A stretch of DNA of 16,316 nt from Armatimonadota bacterium. GTDB taxonomy: Bacteria > Armatimonadota > Fimbriimonadia > Fimbriimonadales > Fimbriimonadaceae. The DNA lies in contig JAEVZK010000079.1 in the NCBI GenBank assembly GCA_023392285.1, positions 1 to 16,316 of the forward strand, given 5' to 3'. Both the position numbers and the translations under genes were made by a program. Below, piece by piece: positions 1 to 6,494 of the stretch; the first letter of the stretch is position 1; the number at the start of each line of letters is the position of its first letter. A model generated the notes under the pieces. It was given only the letters and a program-made list of their open reading frames with translations. It was not told the DNA's origin and ran no database searches.

Positions 1-262
1 GTTCTAGCGTCCGCATCAATTGCGAGGTCATATTTTCATCGATGGCTGCAAAGCGCGACACCTGCGCTTGCGTGACCGGTTCCGCCCCTCCCGAGAGCAG
101 ATCGATGCTGACCAGAATAATAAACTGGGTGTGCGTAAGACCCAATGGCTCCAACGCCCGCCGCGCTCGCCTCTGCCAAGCGTTCGTTACCAGCCACAGC
201 TGATACGCTGGGCTCTTGTCCAGGTCCGCTTGACTGATGCTAGTGCAGGGTGACTGTGACAT
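1..262 (-). CDS. MarR-family transcriptional regulator (5' part, cut by window edge)
   Basis: An open frame of 87 codons starts at the ATG at 262-260 and runs off the left edge, so the C-terminal part is missing. The visible protein reads like a MarR winged helix-turn-helix: helix 1 'YQLWLVTNAWQRRARRALEP' (about residues 20-39), then 'LGLTHTQFIIL' (41-51), then the HTH region with 'VTQAQVSRFAAIDENMTSQ' (63-81) leading into the recognition helix. The start lies inside the end of the upstream adaptor gene, a 23-bp overlap, and has no clear Shine-Dalgarno sequence, which suggests translational coupling. MarR proteins usually repress a neighbouring efflux operon and release DNA on binding a small phenolic or drug ligand. 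Here the partner adaptor and a palindromic operator at 1839-1856 fit that role. Family assignment is from motif recognition; the ligand is unknown. Confidence 0.8.
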   Translation of the reverse strand, partial: MSQSPCTSISQADLDKSPAYQLWLVTNAWQRRARRALEPLGLTHTQFIILVSIDLLSGGAEPVTQAQVSRFAAIDENMTSQLMRTLE

Positions 263-1823
263 TTACCGACAACCCAGCTCTCAGCTTATCCAAGTTCTTC
301 TGATTGGGATCGAGGAAGATTTTGACCGGAACTCGCTGCACCACTTTGGTGAAATTGCCCGTGGCATTATCTGGCGGCAGCAAGGCAAACGTGGCACCCG
401 TCCCCGCCGACACTGAATCCACGGTGCCCAGAAAGGTCTCACCGGGAATGGCGTCCACATCGACCTCTACTTTTTGGCCAGGATGTAGGTCGCCGGTTTG
501 GGTCTCCTTGAAATTGGCGACGATCCAAGGCTTTTCATCTGGAATCAGGTAAAGCAGGGGCTGCGCCGTCGAGACTTGCTGGCCGAGCTGAACGGAGCGC
601 CGGCTGACCTTGCCATCAATGGGAGCTCGAATTTTCGTTCGTTCGAGAGCAATCCTCGCATTTTCCACTGCCGCTGCTGCCTGCTTGACCTTCGCGAGTG
701 CGGTCGCCTCGTTCGCTCGGCTGATCGAAACCTGCTGGGGAACCGTCTGGGCGGCCTGAAGCGCTCCAAGGGCTTGGGTTTGGCGTGCTTTGGCTGCCGC
801 GACACCTTGCTGGGCGACATTCACGCCAGTATTGGCTTCCCCAATCCTCGCCGCTTGTGCAGTCGCCGCGCGCTTGGCTGCGGTTGCGTTCGCGCGAGCT
901 TGAGCGATCGCAGAATCCGCATCCGCGAACTGTTGTCGAGCCGAATTCAAATTAGCCGTCATCTGCGCGACGGTCGCATCTGCCGCGGACACCTGCTGCT
1001 GAGCTGCCTCGACCGCCGCTTGGGCATTGGCTGAGGCCGTTTCCTTACTCTCCGCTTGCGAAACGGCAATCGCTCCTTCGTTAGCAAGAGTTCGATATCT
1101 CTGCGCATCGCGGGCGGCATTTGAAGCGGTGGCTTGAACATTTTTCAGATTTGCCTGGGCAACTCTTACCGCGGCTTGCGCCGAATTCAGGGTTGCCGCT
1201 GCCGCGTTCACCGCGTCGCCAAGGCGCTTCTTACCGCCGATGGCCGCAGTAATAGCTTCCTGAGCCGCGGCTGCCTGAGCTTTGACCGAGGAATAGGTGG
1301 CTTGAGCCGTGTTAACTTCTGCCTCCGCCTTGGCCACATTTTCCTGCGCAGTGGCGATGTCGGAGCCGGTCACTGCAAGCCCGCCCTGAGCCTGGGCCAC
1401 CCCGGCTTGACTCGTTTGTTGAGTGAGGTTGGTCGAGGCTCCTGCGCTTCGTGCTTGGGCCTTCGCCAACTCTAGATTCGCCAGCGCCTGATCATAATCC
1501 GCTTGATAGGTCGTCGCGTCGAGTTGAACAAGCAGATCGCCCTTCTTCACCTTCTGATTGTCATCCACGAGAATGTTGACTACGTTCCCCGTTTCTCTTG
1601 GGGTGATAGGAACGACATCGCTCGTGATGTACGCGTCGTCGGTCGTTGCATGGTTCTGTCCAAAGGTGTAGGCTCGCACGCCGTAAATGATTCCCGCCAA
1701 GACCACGACAGCTACGACAACGATCCCCACGGGAAATTTTTTCTTTGCCAGAACGGCGGTTTCGCCATCTGGCATCACGCCGTTACCGCCCTTTTGCTCC
1801 TTGTGCTCTACTAGATCGCTCAT
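240..1823 (-). CDS. EmrA/HlyD-type membrane fusion protein (efflux adaptor)
   Basis: 527-aa periplasmic adaptor of the EmrA/HlyD family, which links an inner-membrane exporter (EmrB-type MFS pump or ABC) to an outer-membrane channel. Order of parts: basic cytoplasmic tail (1-29), one membrane helix (about 30-49), first half of the biotinyl-lipoyl domain ('TTDDAYITSDVVPITPRETG' at about 60-79, then VKKGDLLVQLD), a very Ala/Gln-rich alpha-helical hairpin (about 105-400), second lipoyl half ('IRAPIDGKVSRRSVQLGQQV'), and a beta-barrel ending in 'RAGLSVNVTVTLH'. The TTDDAY(I/V)...I.P.ETG signature is typical of EmrA. The hairpin of nearly 300 residues makes it longer than E. coli EmrA (about 390 aa). 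The gene precedes and overlaps the MarR gene. No pump or outer-membrane channel is in the window; they may lie to the left. A palindrome and a possible -10 box lie directly upstream. Confidence 0.9.
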   Translation of the reverse strand: MSDLVEHKEQKGGNGVMPDGETAVLAKKKFPVGIVVVAVVVLAGIIYGVRAYTFGQNHATTDDAYITSDVVPITPRETGNVVNILVDDNQKVKKGDLLVQLDATTYQADYDQALANLELAKAQARSAGASTNLTQQTSQAGVAQAQGGLAVTGSDIATAQENVAKAEAEVNTAQATYSSVKAQAAAAQEAITAAIGGKKRLGDAVNAAAATLNSAQAAVRVAQANLKNVQATASNAARDAQRYRTLANEGAIAVSQAESKETASANAQAAVEAAQQQVSAADATVAQMTANLNSARQQFADADSAIAQARANATAAKRAATAQAARIGEANTGVNVAQQGVAAAKARQTQALGALQAAQTVPQQVSISRANEATALAKVKQAAAAVENARIALERTKIRAPIDGKVSRRSVQLGQQVSTAQPLLYLIPDEKPWIVANFKETQTGDLHPGQKVEVDVDAIPGETFLGTVDSVSAGTGATFALLPPDNATGNFTKVVQRVPVKIFLDPNQKNLDKLRAGLSVNVTVTLH

Positions 1824-1838
1824 TAGACTCGTTCAGAA

Positions 1839-1856
1839 TACTATACGCGTATAGTA
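1839..1856. promoter_or_regulatory. Perfect 18-bp palindrome, probable MarR operator
   Basis: TACTATACGCGTATAGTA is a perfect inverted repeat with no spacer, ending 15 bp before the adaptor start codon. Its size and symmetry fit a MarR (or TetR) dimer site. On the minus strand it contains TATAGT (1845-1840), a near-consensus -10 box, so a bound repressor would block the promoter. A poor -35 match, GCGACA, lies 17 bp upstream. The regulator gene two cistrons into the same operon is the obvious candidate to bind it, giving autorepression. Direct binding is inference. Confidence 0.65.
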
Positions 1857-1861
1857 AATCG

Positions 1862-1889
1862 TTGTCGCACTGCTTGTGATGGGTACAAT
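1862..1889 (+). promoter_or_regulatory. Promoter of tRNA-Pro
   Basis: TTGTCG (1862-1867) and TACAAT (1884-1889) are separated by 16 bp, placing the start of transcription at about 1896, some 8 nt before the mature tRNA. The -35 box starts 6 bp from the edge of the palindromic operator, so a bound repressor could affect it. Confidence 0.55.
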
Positions 1890-1903
1890 GGCTCTTCGGT
1901 CGG

Positions 1904-1980
1904 CGGGGCGTGGCGCAGTTTGGTAGCGCGCTTCCATGGGGTGGAAGAGGTCGCACGTTCGAATCGTGTCGCCCCGACCA
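1904..1980 (+). tRNA. tRNA-Pro, anticodon GGG
   Basis: A full cloverleaf is visible over 77 nt with the CCA encoded. The acceptor stem CGGGGCG (1904-1910) pairs perfectly with CGCCCCG (1970-1976); D stem GCGC/GCGC with loop AGTTTGGTA; anticodon stem CTTCC/GGAAG around loop ATGGGGT, with GGG at 1938-1940; T stem GCACG/CGTGT (one G-U pair) around TTCGAAT. The C1-G72 pair is typical of bacterial tRNA-Pro. It reads CCC and CCU codons. G37 after anticodon GGG is the usual TrmD m1G37 site in proline tRNAs. Confidence 0.97.
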
Positions 1981-1985
1981 GTTCT

Positions 1986-2005
1986 CTTCTAGATTCCACT
2001 AGAAG
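1986..2005 (+). terminator. Hairpin just after tRNA-Pro (weak terminator or processing stem)
   Basis: CTTCTAG and CTAGAAG form a perfect 7-bp stem around the loop ATTCCA, 5 nt after the tRNA CCA end. A second small hairpin, CCCAA-ATAC-TTGGG (2010-2023), follows, with TTTT at 2036-2039. No T-run follows the first stem directly, so 3' processing is as likely as termination. Confidence 0.35.
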
Positions 2006-2059
2006 TTGCCCCAAATACTTGGGAGCGTGTCGGTATTTTGAGGTTCCCAGCAGATGCAC

Positions 2060-2075
2060 CTGTTAGGAATAACAG
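2060..2075 (+). other. Small hairpin with GGAA tetraloop upstream of the PEP-CTERM promoter
   Basis: CTGTTA-GGAA-TAACAG is a perfect 6-bp stem closed by a GNRA-type loop, followed after a few bases by a T-rich stretch (2083-2090). It lies between the tRNA and the promoter at 2113. It could help end tRNA transcription. No function is assigned. Confidence 0.25.
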
Positions 2076-2112
2076 TTCGAAGTTTTTCTTCCTTAAACCC
2101 TCGAATTTGTTG

Positions 2113-2118
2113 TACAAT
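2113..2118 (+). promoter_or_regulatory. Possible -10 box of the PEP-CTERM gene
   Basis: TACAAT, the same hexamer as in the tRNA promoter, lies 42 bp before the ATG at 2161. No convincing -35 box is seen at 16-18 bp (only CTTAAA or TTCCTT at imperfect spacing), so this is a tentative call. Confidence 0.4.
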
Positions 2119-2160
2119 GTTGCAGTTGACGTTCTCGTCAGCATTTGGAGAGGAACTTAC

Positions 2161-2718
2161 ATGAAATACACGGCTATCCTAGCTGGTTTGTTAGTAGTCG
2201 GCGCTGCCGGCGCGCAAACTTTTGACTTTTCTCATACTTGGGACAACACGGAAGCCACTATGGCTCAGCGGTTGTTCCGCGATGGTATTCCGAGTGTCTT
2301 TGGCACCAACAAAGCATTTCCTGGCACTTCAGGTGGCCCTGGCATCCGCTACATCACCTACTCGATCACCAACACGTTGGGTACGGCGGCTCGATTGGAC
2401 ACCACAACCAACGCGCTCGACAACGCTACGATCAATAGCTTCACCGCAGTGTATAGCGGAACATTCGATCCCACTAACCTGGCGACGAATTACCTCGGCG
2501 ACGAGGGTGTCTCCGCGAGCACAACTTCAGCCTTTGGCTCTTACGGTCCAATCGCTGCGGGTGCCACGTTGACGATCGTTTCGATGTCGGTGACGTCGAC
2601 TCCGACCAACGGGTATCACATCCACGCGGAGTTCACTCCGGTTCCTGAACCGGCCAGCATGGCTGCTCTCGGATTGGGTGCTCTCGCCCTCATTCGACGC
2701 CGACGCGCATCTAAGTAA
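2161..2718 (+). CDS. Exported PEP-CTERM sorting-domain protein
   Basis: 185-aa secreted protein of unknown role. The frame is open further upstream, but the ATG at 2161 is chosen because it has a good Shine-Dalgarno (GGAGAGG, 7 nt before) and opens a clear signal peptide (MKYTAILAGLLVVGAAGA, cleavage likely before Gln19). The mature part is Thr/Ser/Asn/Gly-rich and beta-strand-like, with no catalytic motif. The C-terminus is a textbook PEP-CTERM tail: VPEPAS, a short hydrophobic helix (MAALGLGALALI), then RRRR (161-185). In the known system an exosortase (EpsH/XrtA type) removes this tail during export; no exosortase gene is in the window. It is a single-gene unit with its own terminator. Such tails are abundant in Fimbriimonas-like Armatimonadota, which supports the taxonomic guess. 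Confidence 0.88.
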   Translation: MKYTAILAGLLVVGAAGAQTFDFSHTWDNTEATMAQRLFRDGIPSVFGTNKAFPGTSGGPGIRYITYSITNTLGTAARLDTTTNALDNATINSFTAVYSGTFDPTNLATNYLGDEGVSASTTSAFGSYGPIAAGATLTIVSMSVTSTPTNGYHIHAEFTPVPEPASMAALGLGALALIRRRRASK

Positions 2719-2739
2719 TCCTTAGGGTGAATTGAAATT

Positions 2740-2767
2740 GGGCCGGATGAAATTCCGGCCCTTTTTT
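2740..2767 (+). terminator. Rho-independent terminator of the PEP-CTERM gene
   Basis: GGGCCGGA (2740-2747) pairs perfectly with TCCGGCCC (2754-2761) around the loop TGAAAT, followed directly by TTTTTT (2762-2767), 21 bp after the stop codon. This is the clearest intrinsic terminator in the window. Confidence 0.92.
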
Positions 2768-2809
2768 GCACGTCAGTGCGCCGTCCAAACACCCCATATC
2801 TGGGAAAAG

Positions 2810-2815
2810 TAGACT
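2810..2815 (+). promoter_or_regulatory. Candidate -10 box (TANNNT) just before recX
   Basis: TAGACT lies 7 nt before the recX ATG. Transcription would start at or next to the start codon. recX has no Shine-Dalgarno sequence and sits behind a strong terminator, so it needs its own promoter. No -35 box is recognised. Confidence 0.4.
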
Positions 2816-2822
2816 CAGTGGC

Positions 2823-3260
2823 ATGTCAGTTCAGCCTGAGGTATTAGCCGCGGCTTACGCGCTGCTGTCCCGACGCAGCTATTTTACAGAGGCACTGCGC
2901 CAAAGGCTTTTAAGCAAAAGTTTTTCCCGGGAAAGCGTAGAAGAAGTTGTATCCTATCTAACGGAACGCAAGTTCCTTAACGACAAAGCAACGACACAAA
3001 GGTTCATCGAATCGAAGTCCGGGAAAGATTCGGTGGGCAGAGAAAAATTGAAAGCCGAGCTCGAAAGGCGAGGCGTTCCGGACGAGGTGATCGAGGAAGG
3101 GCTTGCCGGATGGGCTGATGACACCGCTCGAGCGCTGTCTTGTCTTCAGGCAAAGTACGGCGATCGCGCTGATCGCAGTAAAGCGGGCCGCTTCCTCTAC
3201 GCGCGTGGATTCGACGAAAACTCGATCGAGTCCGCGCTCGATCACTTTTGTCCAGAATAA
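2823..3260 (+). CDS. recX: Regulatory protein RecX
   Basis: 145-aa protein of the RecX family, small all-helical proteins made of three-helix repeats that bind RecA filaments and limit or modulate recombination. The typical pattern is visible: 'AYALLSRRSYFTEALRQRLL' (about 10-29), 'VVSYLTERKFLNDKATTQRF' (about 41-60), 'GREKLKAELERRGVPDEVIE' (about 71-90), then a degenerate repeat ending in 'GRFLYARGFDENSIESALDH'. The ATG at 2823 is chosen over an upstream in-frame TTG at 2766, because that TTG lies inside the T-run of the preceding terminator. There is no SD sequence. The gene leads a probable operon with rny (24 bp downstream), coaBC and dinB-like. In many bacteria recX follows recA; here recA is about 11 kb away on the other strand. 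Confidence 0.88.
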   Translation: MSVQPEVLAAAYALLSRRSYFTEALRQRLLSKSFSRESVEEVVSYLTERKFLNDKATTQRFIESKSGKDSVGREKLKAELERRGVPDEVIEEGLAGWADDTARALSCLQAKYGDRADRSKAGRFLYARGFDENSIESALDHFCPE

Positions 3261-3284
3261 CTCTTTCCCGGGTGAAGGTGAAGT

Positions 3285-4829
3285 ATGGCGACGGTTCTGT
3301 TGTCCCTATTTTGGGGCGTTGGAATTGCCGCGATCTTGACGGCTGGAGCTTATTTCCTTTGGATCCGCCCGGTTGTCAAAGCGGCGCGTCACGAACGTGA
3401 AGAAGCAGAGTTTCTGCAGCGCAAGCTGGAGAAAGAGGCTGAGTTACGCCTGAATGAGGCAACCATTTCGGCTAAAGAAGAGGGCCTTCGTGTGCGAGAG
3501 CGGCTTGAAGACGAGTTCCGCGAGAAACGCGCGCAACTCGCAAAGCACGAGGAAAAGCTGCACACCCGAGACGAACTAGTGGAGCGGCGGCGCTCTCAGC
3601 TGGAGGATCGCGAAGTTGCTCTTGTGTTTGAGCAAAAGAAGCTTGCTGCCCGAGGCGAAGAATTGGAAAAGAAAGCCAATTCCATCAACTCCGAACTTGA
3701 GCGCGTGGCGAAGCTGAAGCGGGACGAGGCAAAGGCGCTCCTTCTCAAGCAGGTGGAAGAAGAGTTTCGCTCAGTTGCTGCCAAGAAGGCCCGAGACCTT
3801 GAAGAACAGATCATCAAGGAGGCGGATCGCAGGGCCAAACAAGTCGTTTTGGATACCATTCAGCGGTCGGTCGTCGACTATGTGACCGAAGCGACCTTGG
3901 CGGTGGTCGAATTGCCCGGTGAGGACATGAAGGGAAGAATTATCGGGCGCGAAGGAAGAAACATTCGCGCTTTCGAGCAGGTGACCGGCGTGGACTTGAT
4001 CGTCGATGAAACCCCCGAAGCAGTGGTCATCTCGAGCTTCGATCCGGTGCGACGAGAAACGGCGCGTCTGACTCTGATGAACCTGATGATCGACGGGCGG
4101 ATTCACCCTTCAAGAATTGAGGAGCTGCATGAAAAGGCGGGTGCCGAAGTCGATCGAATGATCCGTGATGCGGGAGAGCGGGCACTAGAGCGCGCAAACG
4201 TTCACGGTCTATCCCCCCGAGTTATCGAGATGCTCGGTCGTCTTCGATTCCGGACGAGTTATGCGCAAAACGTCCTCGATCACTCTGTAGAAGTGTCGCG
4301 ACTTGCGGGGATGTTGGCTGCGGAACTTGGATTGAACGTCGAAATTTCAAAGCGAGCCGGATTGCTCCACGATATCGGAAAAGCACTCGGACCCGAATGG
4401 GAAGGTCCCCACGCCTTGACCGGAATGGAATTTCTTCGCGGCTTTGGTGAAAGGGATCAGATACTTCATGCGGTGGGAGCACACCACCACGACATCGATC
4501 CAGAATCTCCCGAGGCGAAGCTAGTGATCATCGCCGACTCGATTTCTGCGGCTCGACCAGGAGCGCGACGTGAAAGCCTTGAAAACTACATCAAGCGGCT
4601 GACCGCTCTCGAATCTCTTGCGAACAGCTTCCCAGGAGTCGACCGATCTTATGCAGTACAAGCAGGCCGGGAGATACGAATGATCGTGAAGCCCTCGGAG
4701 GTCGACGACCTCGGGGCTGCCCGCATGGCCGCTGAAGTGGCGAAACGCATTGAGAACGAATTGGAGTATCCGGGACAGATCAAAGTGACGGTGATTCGGG
4801 AGACGCGAGTTCAGGACACCGCTAAGTGA
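3285..4829 (+). CDS. rny: Ribonuclease Y
   Basis: 514-aa membrane-anchored endoribonuclease that starts mRNA decay in bacteria lacking RNase E. Order of parts: one N-terminal membrane helix (about 4-27), a long charged coiled coil (about 33-190), a KH RNA-binding domain with GRIIGREGRNIRAFEQ (about 216-231), and an HD phosphohydrolase domain with the metal-binding HD pair in LLHDIGKAL (H362, D363) and 'GAHHHDI' downstream. Length matches the family (about 510-520 aa). The ATG at 3285 has an upstream GAAGGTGAAG as SD. It is 24 bp behind recX, and its stop codon overlaps the GTG start of coaBC by 4 bp (GTGA), so the two are translationally coupled. Known RNase Y proteins sit at the inner face of the membrane, often as a degradosome-like scaffold. 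Confidence 0.97.
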   Translation: MATVLLSLFWGVGIAAILTAGAYFLWIRPVVKAARHEREEAEFLQRKLEKEAELRLNEATISAKEEGLRVRERLEDEFREKRAQLAKHEEKLHTRDELVERRRSQLEDREVALVFEQKKLAARGEELEKKANSINSELERVAKLKRDEAKALLLKQVEEEFRSVAAKKARDLEEQIIKEADRRAKQVVLDTIQRSVVDYVTEATLAVVELPGEDMKGRIIGREGRNIRAFEQVTGVDLIVDETPEAVVISSFDPVRRETARLTLMNLMIDGRIHPSRIEELHEKAGAEVDRMIRDAGERALERANVHGLSPRVIEMLGRLRFRTSYAQNVLDHSVEVSRLAGMLAAELGLNVEISKRAGLLHDIGKALGPEWEGPHALTGMEFLRGFGERDQILHAVGAHHHDIDPESPEAKLVIIADSISAARPGARRESLENYIKRLTALESLANSFPGVDRSYAVQAGREIRMIVKPSEVDDLGAARMAAEVAKRIENELEYPGQIKVTVIRETRVQDTAK

Positions 4830-5992
4830 ACATTGTCCTAGGCGTCTGTGGCAGCATCGCCGCCTATCGAGCAGCCGATCTCTCCCGTGAACTTATGAGG
4901 GCCGGCCACGACGTGCGGGTTTGCCTGACCGCCGCGGCTAAGAATTTCGTGTTCCCCGCTCTCTTCGAGACTTTGACTGGCAATGTCTGCCTGAGCGACA
5001 CATTCGAGGAGCCAGTCGCCGGACGCATGGCGCACATCGATTGGGCACGGTGGGCCGACCTCGTGGTGATCGCTCCAGCTACCGCGAACACCTTAGCCAA
5101 GCTGGCGCATGGCGGGGGCGATGACATGCTTACGACGCTCTGCCTGGCGACTCGAGCTCCATGGGTTCTGGCACCGGCGATGAACCCGCAGATGTTCGCA
5201 AACGATGCGAACCGCCAGAATTTAGAGATATTACGGCGCAGAGCAGCCCTCGTGGTGGAACCATCAGAAGGCGACGTGGCTTGCGGGGAGCACGGTCAGG
5301 GGAAACTTGCCTCGATCGAGGAGATTGTCGCAGCAGTTTCAATCATCGGTAGACGCAGCCAAGTGCTCAGCGGAAAGGTCGTGCTCATCACCAGTGGTCC
5401 CACTCGAGAGCCAATTGATGAGGTTCGCTTCATCGGTAACCGATCGAGTGGCAAAATGGGGGCAGCTTTGGCCAAGGCGGCTCTGCTTATGGGAGCGAAA
5501 GAGGTCCACGTGGTAAGTGGTCCCGTTCATGTGGCTTACCCGCTCGACGCGAACGTCGTCCAGGTAGTTACCGCCGAGCAGATGATGGCAGAGTGCCGTG
5601 CCTTCGCTGCGCGGGCTGATCTGATCGTGGGAGCTGCTGCGGTGGCTGACTATCGACCTAAGTCACCCGCAGTGGGAAAGCTCCGTCGCTCGGATGACAA
5701 CTTGAGCTTAGAACTCATTCCTAATCCGGACATCATCGCAAGCATCGCCGCCCAGACGAATGGTAAAGTCATCGGATTTGCGGCGGAGCCCGACGAAAGC
5801 CTCGATTATGCCCGCGCCAAACTCGATAAGAAAGGTTTGCACGCGATCGCGGTAAACAATGTTTCCCGAGCTGAAATCGGCTTCGATACCGAGGTGAACG
5901 AGCTCACGCTGGTCACGCGAGAGAGGACCGCGAACAGCGGAATGCAGTCGAAATTAAGTTGTGCGATATGGCTGTTTGAACAACTTAGTTAG
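4826..5992 (+). CDS. coaBC: Bifunctional phosphopantothenoylcysteine decarboxylase / phosphopantothenate-cysteine ligase
   Basis: 388-aa enzyme for two middle steps of coenzyme A synthesis: CoaB joins cysteine to 4'-phosphopantothenate and CoaC decarboxylates the product to 4'-phosphopantetheine. The N-terminal flavin-dependent CoaC half (1 to about 175) shows GVCGSIAAYRAADL, the catalytic His70 in AHIDWARWADL, the substrate motif PAMNPQMF (117-124) and the active-site Cys153 in GDVACGEHGQGKL. The C-terminal CoaB half opens at about 184 with 'VLITSGPTREPIDEVRFIGN' followed by RSSGKMG, and has VGAAAVADY, GFAAE and AVNNVS. All expected catalytic residues are present and the length fits. It starts with GTG inside the rny stop (4-bp overlap) and probably depends on coupled translation. 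Confidence 0.97.
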   Translation: MNIVLGVCGSIAAYRAADLSRELMRAGHDVRVCLTAAAKNFVFPALFETLTGNVCLSDTFEEPVAGRMAHIDWARWADLVVIAPATANTLAKLAHGGGDDMLTTLCLATRAPWVLAPAMNPQMFANDANRQNLEILRRRAALVVEPSEGDVACGEHGQGKLASIEEIVAAVSIIGRRSQVLSGKVVLITSGPTREPIDEVRFIGNRSSGKMGAALAKAALLMGAKEVHVVSGPVHVAYPLDANVVQVVTAEQMMAECRAFAARADLIVGAAAVADYRPKSPAVGKLRRSDDNLSLELIPNPDIIASIAAQTNGKVIGFAAEPDESLDYARAKLDKKGLHAIAVNNVSRAEIGFDTEVNELTLVTRERTANSGMQSKLSCAIWLFEQLS

Positions 5993-6005
5993 GAAGTGTT
6001 CATAA

Positions 6006-6494
6006 TTGGCTGTGATTCAAGAAGCAAGTGCCGCACGCGATGTCTTTTTGCAGACCAAGTCTCAGTTTCTCGGGGCCTTTGATCGCATAGCTGCCGACCG
6101 GCGTGATTGGTCGCCTTCGCCCACTGCCCGAACTCCCATCGAGATCGTGGCTCATTGCGCCGAGTCAATTCACAACATCACTCAAATGATCCTCGGGAAC
6201 CGATTCGCCATCGAAAATACGCGCGATGCCGACGCTCACTTTCGAACCAATGAGAACCGCGTCTCTGGTGCAAAAGAGGCTCTTCAGATGTTCGAGAACA
6301 GTTCGAGTGAATTCTTGGATGCGCTTGAGAGTCTCACCGAAAGCGACCTTCTGCGACCTTTTGTGCCGCCCTTCGGAATGTCCGAAGTTCCTCTCCCGGT
6401 TTCGCTCAACTTTCCTGCCGACCACACGAGGTGGCATATTGGTCAATTAGAGTACATTCAGACGATCTACGGCGATCGCAACTGGGGCTTCTAG
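6006..6494 (+). CDS. DinB/YfiT-like metal-binding four-helix protein
   Basis: 162-aa protein of the DinB superfamily, four-helix bundles that hold a divalent metal with three histidines; members include thiol S-transferases such as BshD- and YfiT-like proteins, but most are uncharacterised. The metal ligands are visible as His50 (in EIVAHCAESIHNI) and the C-terminal H140-x3-H144 (DHTRWHIGQLEYI). The TTG at 6006 is chosen because AGGAAG (5991-5996) is 9 nt upstream; the GTG at 6012 is possible. It lies 13 bp behind coaBC and is the last gene of the recX-rny-coaBC unit. Its TAG stop overlaps the stop of the convergent LptC/OstA-like gene in one CTAG. The substrate cannot be told from sequence. 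Confidence 0.8.
   Translation: MAVIQEASAARDVFLQTKSQFLGAFDRIAADRRDWSPSPTARTPIEIVAHCAESIHNITQMILGNRFAIENTRDADAHFRTNENRVSGAKEALQMFENSSSEFLDALESLTESDLLRPFVPPFGMSEVPLPVSLNFPADHTRWHIGQLEYIQTIYGDRNWGF

Noticed and set aside
1841..2059. Minus-strand ORF of 72 codons across the tRNA region
   Set aside because: It is the antisense of tRNA-Pro. The GATRFERATS-like peptide is the familiar false product of reading a tRNA backwards.
2766..2822. TTG start extending RecX by 19 residues
   Set aside because: The TTG lies in the T-run of the preceding terminator and has no SD; the RecX family similarity begins after the ATG at 2823.
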